A stretch of DNA of 64,000 nucleotides, taken from contig CAKUEU010000001.1 of assembly GCA_934646865.1 (NCBI GenBank), positions 62,001 to 126,000 of the forward strand. The letters are read 5' to 3'. Positions 8,812 through 17,384 of this stretch are shown piece by piece; the stretch's first letter is position 1, and the number at the start of each line of letters is the position of its first letter. A program made the translations under genes and the position numbers. Source of the stretch: an uncultured Collinsella sp. GTDB taxonomy: Bacteria; Actinomycetota; Coriobacteriia; Coriobacteriales; Coriobacteriaceae. A model generated the notes under the pieces. The model saw only the letters and a list, made by a program, of their open reading frames with translations. It ran no database searches and had not been told where the DNA came from.

Positions 8812-11800
8812 TTACTCCTGACGACGTTTCTTGTCAGCCAGGAAGACGCCGGCGGCTACAAGCACGACGCCTCCGATGACGAACGTCTCACCCGAGAGCG
8901 CAGCATTGTCGCCCGTGGTGGGCAATGCCGAGTTGCTGACCGCCTTGGCATTGCCGGCCGACGGCTTTCCGGCAACCGGCTTGGCGGCCGCCGGCGTGAT
9001 CTTGCCCTGTTCGGCCTTCGCCGCCTCCTGCTCCTGACGGGCGATCTCGTCCTTCAGGGCCTGCTCGGCGGCAACGCGCTTTGCCTTTGCCTCGTTGTAG
9101 GCATTGAGGGCAGCGGTGTAGGTGGGCGTCGCAGCATCAAGGTCTGCCTGAGCGGAATCGAGCGCGGCCTTCGCGTCATGTTCCGCCTGCTCGGCGGCGA
9201 CACACTTGGCAAAGAGAGCGTTGAGGGTGTCGTTCGCGTTTGCGTCGGAGCCGGTTGCGATGCCGTTTTCGACGTTGACGGACTTGAGCTTTCCGAGGGC
9301 GGCGGCAGCGGCGTCCGATGCGGCCTGAGAATTCTCGACCGCCTGCTCGGCGTTTGCGATGGCGTCGTTTGCCGCGCTAAGGGCGACTTCGGCCTCGGTC
9401 ACTGCTGCGTCGGCGTCCTTCTTGGTCGCCTTGGCCGCGGCAAGGTTGCCGGCCGCATTGCTCAAACCGTCGGCATGGGCCTTCTTCGAGGTAAAGTCGT
9501 TTTCCGCCGTGGTCAGATTGCTTGTGGCGTGCTCCGCGGTCGCCGCCTTGGCCTCGGCGTTGTCCTTCGCGGTGTCGAGGGCCTGCTTCTTGGCGGTCTC
9601 GTCAAGCTTCGCCTTTTCGAGAGCACTCTGGGCAGATGCTTGGGCGGCCATGGCTTCATCAAGCGTTTGATGAGCCTTGTCAGCCTTCTCCTGAGCCGCA
9701 GCAACATCGGCAGAATACTTGGCAAGTTCCTTCTTTTCATCTTGCAGGGCTTGCTGCTTTAAGAGAGCCTCTGCCTTGGCGTCATCAACCTTCTTCTGAC
9801 TCTGAGCGGCTTGCTCTTGCGATGCCTTAAGCTCGGCGCGCTTCTGGTTGACGACCTGCTCTGCGGGCGCCACGTTGCTTTGAGCTGCTTTGACCTGGTC
9901 TTCGGCTTCGGTAACCTTCCCGTTCGCCTCAGTGAGCTTTTGCTCTGCCTGAGCGACCGCGGCGGCGGCGCTTGCTACGTTGCCATTTTCGGCGTTAAGG
10001 TTGGCATTTGCGGCATCAATGCCCTCTTGCTTTTGAGCGACGAGGGTCTCTGCTGCCTTTACGGCATCGGCTTTCGATGTCGCTGTGCTGCGCTTTTGCT
10101 CAAGGTCCGTCTTTGCGGCGGCGAGTTTTTCGCTGGCCTTGGAGAGGTTTAGCTGATACTGATCAAAGAGATTCTCGAGTTCATCGATCGAGTATTCTTT
10201 CTCGTATGAACCGTAATTGTTGTCGATCTCCAAGACGAATACATACGGCCAAAGGGTTCCGCGCGAGTTGATGCCGTATCCCATGGTCTTGGCGTCAGGC
10301 TGTACGATATTCAAATAGTGGCCGACGGTGCCAAAGCCTACACCCTGAGCTCCAAATTCAGTGCCATGGCTCCAGAAAACCTTCCAAGCATCCTTGGGAG
10401 CAATTTCACCAAGGTTGGCTTTCGCTGCAGCCTGGTCAAATATCAGCTTTTCTTTATCAACCCATTGGTGTGCGATATTTTCTTTGGTGCTGAAGTTCCA
10501 GGCGGCATTTTCAAATCCGGCATAGTCTGAGTGCCCCTTCGTTGCGTCAGAGTAATTGGAATCAGACTGAGCAATCGCCATCTGCTCTGCCGTCACCTTA
10601 AGCTCGCTAAGACCGACGCTCTTGCGGTACTCGTTTATCTCGCGCAGTTTGTCAAACGATAGCTTAGCGTTGTCGAGTGACGTTCCGTCTTTTTCGTCGC
10701 CGATGGTCGTCGGGTTTAAGTCGCTCTGCTTATAGATGATGTTTGCGGCGTCGTTGGCACCGATGAACTGGTAGAAGCCGATGACGCTCTGTGCCTCCGC
10801 CGTCGTAGCCTTATCGGCTGCCGCCTTGCAGGTATCGTATGCTTTCTGTGCATCGACAACGGCTTGATCGGCTACTGCCTGGTCTGCCTTTGCCTTTTCA
10901 AGTGCCTTGTCTGCCTGCTCCTTCTCGGCTTTCGCTTGGTCGACTTGTTGTTGAGCGTCCCTTGCCTTTTCCAGTTCGGCAGCATGTGCCTGCTTTGCCG
11001 AGGCTAGCTCCGACTGCACTGCGTCGGCTTTTGCCTGAGCAGCCGTTACATCATTCTCTGCTGCTGTGACTGCCTGCTTCTTGGCTTTGAGCTCGCTTTC
11101 GGCGCCAGTGAGGGCGTCCTGCTTGGATACAACGTCGCTATTTGCCTGAGATAGCCCTGCTTCGGCGGCTGCCTGCTGCTGCTTTGCTTGATCGAGCGCG
11201 CTTTGGGCAGCATCGACCTTTGCCTGGGCGGCATCGTACTCCGGGCCCTCGGCGCCTGCCTTTGCTGCGGCGAGGTCCGCCTGTGCGCTGTCGTACGCCG
11301 CCTGTGCTGTGGCTACCTGGCTATCTGCGGCGGTTTTTGCCTGCTGGGCGGAAGCCAGTGTGGCCGCCGCCTCGTCGTAAGCGCTTTGCGCGGCGCTTTG
11401 GGCCTGCTGGGCGTCGGCGAGTGCGGAGTCGGCAGCGGTCTTTGCGGCCTTTGCCTGGTCAAGAACCTTCTGGGCATCTGCGGCAGACTGCTCGGCTGCC
11501 TTGATTTCCTCCGGCGTTGCGTTGGCGGCTGCCTTCTGGGCTTCTTCGAGCTTGGCTTGTGCATCGGCTGCCGCCTGCTTTGCGGAGTCGAGCGCCTTCG
11601 TCTTGCCCTCGGCATCGGCCTTGGCCGTGTCGAGCTTGCTCTGGGCATCCTTTAGCGTGGCACTGGCGCTGTCGGCCGCCTTGACGCTTTCATCGAGCTG
11701 GCGAGCGTATTCGGCACGCGCGGCGGCCTCTGCCTGCGAATTGTCGGAGACGGAAGCGTCGTAGGCGGTCTGTGCGTTGTCGCGGGCCGTCTGTTTTTCG

Positions 11801-12147
11801 ATATAGGGGGCAGCCGCCGTGTCGTAGTCGGACTTGGCTTCTGCCTCGGCAGCCTTTGTGGCGTCGATTGCGGCCTGCAAGTCGGCAATCTTCTGGGCGT
11901 TCGTCTTTACTGCGGAGCCTGCCGCCTCGCCGGCGTGGACGGCGAGCGGGGACATGATTGCGTCCTGTGCCGTGGCGCCGCTCACATCGTTGGCAAATGC
12001 CGAGAACGGGGCGAGCAACGACGAGCCGGTCATTGCGATGGTGGTGGCTGCGGTGACGGCGAGTCGCGCGGTCTTGTGACCCGCGAATGCGCGACGGGGC
12101 TCGGCGCCGCCCGAGGTTTCCAAGTGTTTGGGTGCGTACTTTGCCAT
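8812..12147 (-). CDS. CAP-domain coiled-coil LPXTG surface protein
   Basis: This protein of 1111 residues should be exported and attached to peptidoglycan by sortase. A signal peptide with the hydrophobic stretch TARLAVTAATTIAMTG precedes an A/K/D/Q-rich coiled coil (about residues 60-450). A CAP/SCP domain follows (about 490-645; contains HSDYAGFENAAWN, ENIAHQW, HYLNIV). A second coiled coil runs from about 655 to 1030. The C-terminus has LPTTG (about 1072-1076), a hydrophobic helix and the tail KKRRQE. The design matches long stalk-like adhesins. ATG 12147 is preceded by GGGAGAAGAA; a TTG twelve bases upstream is less likely. The gene carries one copy of the island promoter motif (12189-12225). 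Hairpin arrays flank it on both sides. Confidence 0.9.
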   Translation of the reverse strand: MAKYAPKHLETSGGAEPRRAFAGHKTARLAVTAATTIAMTGSSLLAPFSAFANDVSGATAQDAIMSPLAVHAGEAAGSAVKTNAQKIADLQAAIDATKAAEAEAKSDYDTAAAPYIEKQTARDNAQTAYDASVSDNSQAEAAARAEYARQLDESVKAADSASATLKDAQSKLDTAKADAEGKTKALDSAKQAAADAQAKLEEAQKAAANATPEEIKAAEQSAADAQKVLDQAKAAKTAADSALADAQQAQSAAQSAYDEAAATLASAQQAKTAADSQVATAQAAYDSAQADLAAAKAGAEGPEYDAAQAKVDAAQSALDQAKQQQAAAEAGLSQANSDVVSKQDALTGAESELKAKKQAVTAAENDVTAAQAKADAVQSELASAKQAHAAELEKARDAQQQVDQAKAEKEQADKALEKAKADQAVADQAVVDAQKAYDTCKAAADKATTAEAQSVIGFYQFIGANDAANIIYKQSDLNPTTIGDEKDGTSLDNAKLSFDKLREINEYRKSVGLSELKVTAEQMAIAQSDSNYSDATKGHSDYAGFENAAWNFSTKENIAHQWVDKEKLIFDQAAAKANLGEIAPKDAWKVFWSHGTEFGAQGVGFGTVGHYLNIVQPDAKTMGYGINSRGTLWPYVFVLEIDNNYGSYEKEYSIDELENLFDQYQLNLSKASEKLAAAKTDLEQKRSTATSKADAVKAAETLVAQKQEGIDAANANLNAENGNVASAAAAVAQAEQKLTEANGKVTEAEDQVKAAQSNVAPAEQVVNQKRAELKASQEQAAQSQKKVDDAKAEALLKQQALQDEKKELAKYSADVAAAQEKADKAHQTLDEAMAAQASAQSALEKAKLDETAKKQALDTAKDNAEAKAATAEHATSNLTTAENDFTSKKAHADGLSNAAGNLAAAKATKKDADAAVTEAEVALSAANDAIANAEQAVENSQAASDAAAAALGKLKSVNVENGIATGSDANANDTLNALFAKCVAAEQAEHDAKAALDSAQADLDAATPTYTAALNAYNEAKAKRVAAEQALKDEIARQEQEAAKAEQGKITPAAAKPVAGKPSAGNAKAVSNSALPTTGDNAALSGETFVIGGVVLVAAGVFLADKKRRQE

Positions 12148-12188
12148 TTCTTCTCCCAATCATTGAAGGGGTACCTATGACAATTCGT

Positions 12189-12225
12189 ACGTTAAGACCT
12201 TTGAAAGGGCTCCTGTTGCGCAACA
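12189..12225 (-). promoter_or_regulatory. Island promoter 1 (palindrome + 19 bp + TAACGT)
   Basis: On the minus strand TGTTGCGCAACA (12225-12214) is followed after 19 bp by TAACGT (12194-12189), 41 bp before the LPXTG gene's ATG. An A precedes the palindrome, as in all copies. Confidence 0.8.
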
Positions 12226-12289
12226 TTGGCGAGGAAATATCGACACAATTGGGTCACATTTATGAGGCGAAGCTCTCGGAACGCTAACG

Positions 12290-12586
12290 TCTCGATCTGT
12301 AACATCTAGCGGGAAATATGACCTCTAAACGTTACGGATCGAGACAAGCCGTCCGGGGTCAACTCAAACGTCTCGATCTGTAACATCTGGAGAGGGTTTT
12401 GACCCCTTACTGTTACAGATTGAGACGTTGTCTCGCGGGGTTGGGGTTTGTCTCGTTCTGTAACAACTAGACCCGTTTTTGCCGAGTTACTGTTACAGAT
12501 TGAGACAGACCGTCCCGCCGCCTGCTCAACATCTCAATCTGTAGCAGTTGGGCCGGTATTTGGGTCCTAGATGTTACAGATTGAGA
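12290..12586 (+). repeat. 55-bp hairpin repeat array D (4 units)
   Basis: Units lie at 12290-12344, 12371-12425, 12451-12505 and 12532-12586, period 80-81 bp. They occupy the space between the LPXTG gene's promoter and the end of the first kinase gene. The linkers between units are also related to each other and to those of arrays C and E. Confidence 0.9.
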
Positions 12587-12629
12587 TAAACGCCGGGGCC
12601 GGGAGCCCCGTCGCAGCAGCCCTCCGCCT

Positions 12630-14714
12630 CTAGACACAGAACCCGGGGATCACGCAGGTCCGCTTGTCCGGTTTGCTCGCGGGCGTGGCGTACATAAACA
12701 CGTCGCCGTCGTAGCCCACGCGGTTTATGTAGACCGTGCCCTTTTCCTCCGACGTGTCGGGACTCACCGTGCGCTCCCACCAGCAGGTGTCCTTGCCCTT
12801 CCACTGGCGCACCATGGTCGAGTTGGTGGAATATGGGCTCACCTTGAGCTCGCGGAAGAGCTGGTACTCCTTGCCTTCGCCGTTGTAGATGTCTGCCAGG
12901 TAGTGATAGTCCTCGGCAAACGAATCGGGCGGTTGCACACCGCACAGCTCGACCATGGCGGGCAGCCAGAGCGTCGCGGGCAGCTCGCTCAGACACGAAG
13001 CGCTTCTGGCGACGCCCACGTTGTTCGAGGTCTTCTTGACGGCCTTAATAAGCGCGCGCAGCTCGTTGGGCAGCAGCTTAAGACCGTCGCCGTCGAGCCA
13101 TGCCCGCAGCTCGCAATCTGCCCAGCCGGCGCTCGGCGGCTCAGCCGCAGCGTCGCGCTCGGCAATGCCCGCATCGAATATAAACGTCAGTCCGGCCTTG
13201 CCCGTCCCGTCCAAAAGCTCGTCGTGGCGGATGCCCACAAGCTGCGCGCCGACCTCCAGCCCGTTGGTGAGCGTTACGCGCTTGGTACACGGATAGGGGA
13301 TATGCCCGTCGGCATCGAGCAGGTGATAGCGCTTGGCAATCTCGCGTGCCTCGCTGCGGGTCTCGGCGGCCTTAACCTTGAGCGAAATTTCCTGCAGCTG
13401 ATCCCAGGTGTAGTCGTTAAGCGAACCGCGGATGCCATCCAGGTAGTCGGGGATGCCAAAGCCATGGGTTGCCGCGCCAATGACGCCGAGCCCCGCAACG
13501 GCTGCGACGACGCCGCCGATAATAAAGCGGCGGCGGGTTATGGCATCATGCCGGGCCTGTTCCAGAATCTCTCTCGCGCGCTCGCCGGCGACGTCGACCT
13601 TAAGGTGCGTACCGGAGTCGATGTCGATTACGGCGTCATTGCCCGCGCCCTCGCGGCCCTCAGATTCTGCAGCGGGAAGGTATGCCGAGAGCACCTCGAG
13701 CATCTGCTGCTCGGTAGGGCGATCGCCCTGCTCGACCGAGATGCCTTTCATGATGATCTGGACGAGAGCCTCGTCGCCCTCGCAGCGCGGCTCGAGCGGC
13801 GCCGGTTTGGTCTTGGTCTTTATGAGATAGAACGAGCCGGTCGCCGCGGCACCCGTCGACTCGACATCGAACGGTTTACGACCGCTGTAGAGCTGGTACA
13901 GAATGCTCGAAAGCGCATAGACATCGATGGCGGGCGAGCGGCGAAGGGCCGCGATGCCTTCGATGTCCTGCGTGAGCATTTCGGGCGCGGCGTATGCGGG
14001 CGTAGCAAAGCGCCAGATGTCGGCGCGCCGGGTGATCGTGTCATCGCTGAGGGCCATAGTGGCGGAGCCTAGGTCGATGAGGCAGGGGTCAAAGGAGCAA
14101 TCGGCGATCTGCTGCTCGAGCGTTCGGCTGGTGGTGCGGAACATGATATTGGCGGGCGAAAGATCGCGGTGAACGACCGGATTCACAAGGCCTTGGGTCA
14201 TCAAGAGCGCGCGAAGCACGGCGTTTCCGACGGCGGCGACCATCTGGGTGGTCAGCCCGCCCGAGGTATCGTGCGGAAGCAAGGGCAGCGCCTGCTTGAG
14301 CGAGGTGCCCTCGACCCACTCCATGAGGATGAGCGGGTTGTCCTCGCAAGAGCCGTAGCCATAGACACGCGGAAATCCGCGCAGGTGCGAGACGGTGCAC
14401 AGGTGACGGTACTCCTCGAACAGCGCGGCGGTATTGGCCAGGTGCGCGGCCGATTGCTCGGCGGAGCGGTTGGGGGTTTGGCCGGAAAGGATGGCGTTGT
14501 CTGCCAGCAACTTGACGGCAAAGACCTCGCCGTTGGTGTTGGTCGCGCGCAGCACGTGGCCGATGTTGCCGTTGCTGCGATGGTCCGTTTGAAGAATGAG
14601 CGTCATAAACCGGCGCTTGGCATCGTCCTCGGCGCTGGGGTCGACCGCCACGGCGGTGTCGAACGTGTCGAGACGGATGAGCTTGTCGCCATAGGCGCTA
14701 TCGGTAGTATCCAT
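12630..14714 (-). CDS. Membrane Ser/Thr kinase with extracytoplasmic DUF6273-like domain
   Basis: The 694-residue protein has an N-terminal protein kinase domain (about residues 45-345). The ATP-anchoring lysine is in FAVKLL (K68), the catalytic loop is VHRDLSPANI (182-190), and the DFG position reads DLG (214-216), followed by APE. A juxtamembrane region and one membrane helix (about 397-417, FIIGGVVAAVAGLGVIGAA) precede a C-terminal domain (about 435-694). The order YTWDQLQEIS ... GKAGLTFIF ... LWLPAMVEL ... PGFCV in that domain is shared with the protein at 42650-44548. The outer domain is likely the sensor. The ATG has AAAGGAA upstream. It follows the FHA gene on the same strand, with a strong inverted repeat between them and no island palindrome of its own. 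Confidence 0.88.
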   Translation of the reverse strand: MDTTDSAYGDKLIRLDTFDTAVAVDPSAEDDAKRRFMTLILQTDHRSNGNIGHVLRATNTNGEVFAVKLLADNAILSGQTPNRSAEQSAAHLANTAALFEEYRHLCTVSHLRGFPRVYGYGSCEDNPLILMEWVEGTSLKQALPLLPHDTSGGLTTQMVAAVGNAVLRALLMTQGLVNPVVHRDLSPANIMFRTTSRTLEQQIADCSFDPCLIDLGSATMALSDDTITRRADIWRFATPAYAAPEMLTQDIEGIAALRRSPAIDVYALSSILYQLYSGRKPFDVESTGAAATGSFYLIKTKTKPAPLEPRCEGDEALVQIIMKGISVEQGDRPTEQQMLEVLSAYLPAAESEGREGAGNDAVIDIDSGTHLKVDVAGERAREILEQARHDAITRRRFIIGGVVAAVAGLGVIGAATHGFGIPDYLDGIRGSLNDYTWDQLQEISLKVKAAETRSEAREIAKRYHLLDADGHIPYPCTKRVTLTNGLEVGAQLVGIRHDELLDGTGKAGLTFIFDAGIAERDAAAEPPSAGWADCELRAWLDGDGLKLLPNELRALIKAVKKTSNNVGVARSASCLSELPATLWLPAMVELCGVQPPDSFAEDYHYLADIYNGEGKEYQLFRELKVSPYSTNSTMVRQWKGKDTCWWERTVSPDTSEEKGTVYINRVGYDGDVFMYATPASKPDKRTCVIPGFCV

Positions 14715-14752
14715 GGCGTTCCTTTGTCTGGCATGGGTTGCCGCACGTATGC

Positions 14753-14801
14753 GTCGGCAGTGCGGCTATTGGTAAAGCACCATGATAGCCGCACTGCCGA
14801 C
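14753..14801. repeat. Perfect 17-bp inverted repeat between FHA and kinase genes
   Basis: GTCGGCAGTGCGGCTAT (14753-14769) is the reverse complement of 14785-14801, with a 15-nt loop. It lies between the co-directional FHA and kinase genes. No T-run follows on the minus strand, so it may be a processing or attenuation hairpin rather than a simple terminator. Confidence 0.75.
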
Positions 14802-14885
14802 GTATGCCGCTGAGTATTGTCGTTTACGACGCAGAAGGTAGAAGACGAAAGACGGGCGGCGACCGTTTTTCGATCGCCGCCCGCG

Positions 14886-15848
14886 CTAGTCCACAATGAC
14901 AAGGAATGTCGTGTAGAGGCCCAGATGGAGCCTGTCGCTGTTTTCGATTTCCACCGGAGGATAGATCTTGCCGGGTTCGCGTTGGTCGCGCGGCGGCTCA
15001 ATCACGATGTCACCGTCGCCCGCGCCCGATTCGAGGACGGTGCCGTTGGTCGATCCAAGTCCCTGGGCGTACCAGCGTCCGCCTTCGAGCCAAATCCGGA
15101 GATGCTCGCGCGATGCGTCGGCGCCTACATCGGTAATGCTAGGCGAGGTTTTGGGCAAAGAGCCGATTACAGTGCCGCGAGGGTCGCGTGAGAGTGGGTG
15201 GATCTGCATGTCAACGCTGTTTCCGGCGTGCGTCCTAAGCAAGCCGAGATTGGGGGCGACGGTGCGCGGCTGATCTAAGCTGCTCAAAAAACCACGGCCG
15301 ACGGTGGTCTCGGTGGTGCCAAAGTGCCCGCCTGTCTTGCTATCGCAAAAACGCTCAACGGTTGCTACGCCCTGGGCGGGATCGGCAAGTGCACCCGTCG
15401 CCACAAAGAGCATCAGGAAGAGCGTGCTCTTTTCGCGGGGGCTATGGTCATCGGAGCTGCGAATGCGCCCCAAGGCGTTGGCGTAGAGGCGATTGTCGAG
15501 GCCATACTCGGCGAGAATCGACATCATCGCTTGAGCTGCAGGGCCGCTGTAATGGTCGGATAGCTCCTGGTAGGCACACTCGCCACCACCAAGTTTGTTA
15601 CCGATAGCGGCGGCTAGGTTAAGCGTAGAGACAGTGAAATCGTTGTAGATACCCGGCGCACACTGATCGGGCTCGCGGTGGACAATGTAGCGAGTGAGAT
15701 ACGAGCGGTTGGTGGAACATTTGTCGAGTAAGGCGCTGCCCGCATATGAGTTGCCGTTAATGAGCATGCGGGCGATCTCGAGATGCTTAAGACCGCCAAA
15801 CGAGCGGATATCGTTGTAGAGGACCGAGCACGGTGTTTCCGCCGCCAT
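14886..15848 (-). CDS. FHA-domain protein
   Basis: The 320-residue protein ends in a forkhead-associated domain (about 219-315). The key phospho-peptide binding elements SREHLRIW and STNGTVL are visible; the usual GR near the domain start reads GS (VIGSLPKTS). The N-terminal 200 residues are an unrecognised, mostly helical domain. FHA domains bind phosphothreonine peptides, so it is a probable reader for the neighbouring kinases. The ATG at 15848 has GGGAGG five bases upstream. It probably forms a unit with the kinase at 12630-14714 downstream. The divergent gene at 16027 has an island promoter. Reading that palindrome in this direction gives CAGGCG at the -10 position, so this gene probably uses another promoter. 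Confidence 0.85.
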   Translation of the reverse strand: MAAETPCSVLYNDIRSFGGLKHLEIARMLINGNSYAGSALLDKCSTNRSYLTRYIVHREPDQCAPGIYNDFTVSTLNLAAAIGNKLGGGECAYQELSDHYSGPAAQAMMSILAEYGLDNRLYANALGRIRSSDDHSPREKSTLFLMLFVATGALADPAQGVATVERFCDSKTGGHFGTTETTVGRGFLSSLDQPRTVAPNLGLLRTHAGNSVDMQIHPLSRDPRGTVIGSLPKTSPSITDVGADASREHLRIWLEGGRWYAQGLGSTNGTVLESGAGDGDIVIEPPRDQREPGKIYPPVEIENSDRLHLGLYTTFLVIVD

Positions 15849-15929
15849 GGTCGCCTCCCTAGATAACTTCGATGACGTACAGCAAACATGATAGGAATTG
15901 ACTGCGCCTGAGCATGTCGACTCAAAAAA

Positions 15930-15966
15930 TGTTGCGCAACGCTTTACATAACTGTTGAGACATTAT
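15930..15966 (+). promoter_or_regulatory. Island promoter 2 (palindrome + 19 bp + CATTAT)
   Basis: TGTTGCGCAACG (15930-15941) is followed after 19 bp by CATTAT (15961-15966), 60 bp before the ATG at 16027. It is one of three copies with G as the last palindrome base. Confidence 0.75.
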
Positions 15967-16026
15967 AGGGCATACACACCAAATTGCAGGATGGTTGCAA
16001 ACGATACATTTGAGAGGTTGTGCTCC

Positions 16027-17271
16027 ATGGAATGCCCTTATTGCGGTGCATTATTGCCCGATGACGCTAGTTTTTGCTCCGAGTGCGGATCGCCTCTTGC
16101 CGATGCCGCGCCGGCGGCGTCGGCCCCCGAAGACCCCTACACCACACCCCAGACCGTGTCGCAGAGTCCGGCCTTTTCGTGGCGAGATGGCGAGGCAGCC
16201 ACGGCTGCGACGGTGGAATTGCCCAAAACGGATGGCGCGCCGCTAGCCGATTCGCAGCCGACGCCGAGTTCTGCCGCGCCTGAGCCCACCGCGCCTGAGC
16301 CCGACCCCGCTGCCACCCGTGTAGCCGATCCCTTGTCAGACTTTGGCACCACGATCGATGACGTGGAGACCCAGCCGGCATACCATGCCGATCTTGATTC
16401 CACGCCGCTCAGCGAGGAAGAGCAGCTCGAGCAGGACCGCGAGAGCCTCAAGACGGCCAAGGCCGAGTACAAGCTAGCACGCAAGCGCCTGGGCAAGTCG
16501 TATGCGCCCGCCATCGCCGCTGGTGTTATTGTCGTTGCTGCCTTGTGTGCTGGAACCGGCTGGGCGGGCTATTCCTACGGCTTGGCTCACCCGCAAAACA
16601 CCGAGCAGATCCAAAAGCTCAAGGAGCAGCTTGAATCTTCCAAGGACGAGCTCAAAAAGACGCAAGACGATCTCGACCAGACCAAGGCAGATCTAAAGGA
16701 TGCTAAGGCGGAGCTCAAGACCGCAAGCAAGAACGGCGAGGACGCCAGCTCCGATGCCGAGGGCTCTTCCACGACGGGCAATGCGACCTCGTCGACCACC
16801 ACGACCTCGGGTAATACGGCGAAGCTCGACGTCGATAAGCCCACGAGCTTTGCCAACACCACGTGGCGCGGAGCACTTAAGGAGACGAACGGCTCTTGGG
16901 GCCATACTTGCTACGGTGCGAGCAAAAACGACCTCGTGATCGTTTTTAAGAGCATCAGCGATTCCGGCGAAGCGGTCGCAGATATTTCCGCCACACTGCA
17001 TGCGCACGATACCTATAACGCCGAAAAAACCGTCTCCCAGTCCGATGGTGATGTCTATCGCACCTATACGGACGTCACCGGAACGTTTGTCAGGAACAAG
17101 GGCTTTGAGTTTTCGCTTCCCGTCGAGGAGGAAGACTGCGACCTTACGGTGGCGGGTGTGCCAAAAAAGAAGAACGGAAAGTACTACCTGACTGTCACGG
17201 TCGATTCGAGGGACAGCGCCGTGAACATGGGGACGAGCATCACGGATACCTTTGAGCTTTTGATCTCCTAG
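16027..17271 (+). CDS. Zinc-ribbon, single-pass membrane protein with extracytoplasmic domain
   Basis: The 414-residue protein starts with a zinc ribbon (CPYCGALLPDDASFCSECG, residues 3-21). An Ala/Pro/Thr-rich linker, a charged helical segment and one membrane helix (about 158-180) follow. Outside lie a coiled coil (about 190-235, KLKEQLESSKDELKKTQDDL) and a C-terminal domain (about 270-414) of predicted beta character that I do not recognise. The N-terminal ribbon should face the cytoplasm. ATG 16027 has a GAGAGG ribosome binding site; upstream in-frame starts overlap the promoter. It shares the N-terminal ribbon with the proteins at 40716, 44699 and 46207. A terminator lies at 17295. Confidence 0.85.
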   Translation: MECPYCGALLPDDASFCSECGSPLADAAPAASAPEDPYTTPQTVSQSPAFSWRDGEAATAATVELPKTDGAPLADSQPTPSSAAPEPTAPEPDPAATRVADPLSDFGTTIDDVETQPAYHADLDSTPLSEEEQLEQDRESLKTAKAEYKLARKRLGKSYAPAIAAGVIVVAALCAGTGWAGYSYGLAHPQNTEQIQKLKEQLESSKDELKKTQDDLDQTKADLKDAKAELKTASKNGEDASSDAEGSSTTGNATSSTTTTSGNTAKLDVDKPTSFANTTWRGALKETNGSWGHTCYGASKNDLVIVFKSISDSGEAVADISATLHAHDTYNAEKTVSQSDGDVYRTYTDVTGTFVRNKGFEFSLPVEEEDCDLTVAGVPKKKNGKYYLTVTVDSRDSAVNMGTSITDTFELLIS

Positions 17272-17294
17272 TGCTGCCTGTATGCGATGCGTGA

Positions 17295-17346
17295 AGCGGT
17301 GGCGGGCGCGGCTTTATCGAGAGTTGCGTCCGCCATCGCTTTTTTC
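17295..17346 (+). terminator. Terminator between convergent genes
   Basis: AGCGGTGGCGGGCGC (17295-17309) pairs with GCGTCCGCCATCGCT (17326-17340) with G-U pairs, followed by six T. Confidence 0.8.
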
Positions 17347-17384
17347 ATGCGGGGTCTATGAGCTGGTCTTGGTATTGCCGCCGG

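Noticed and set aside
15898-15941. Bidirectional use of the palindrome at 15930 for the FHA gene
   Set aside because: On the minus strand the hexamer at 19 bp is CAGGCG, which does not resemble a -10 box.
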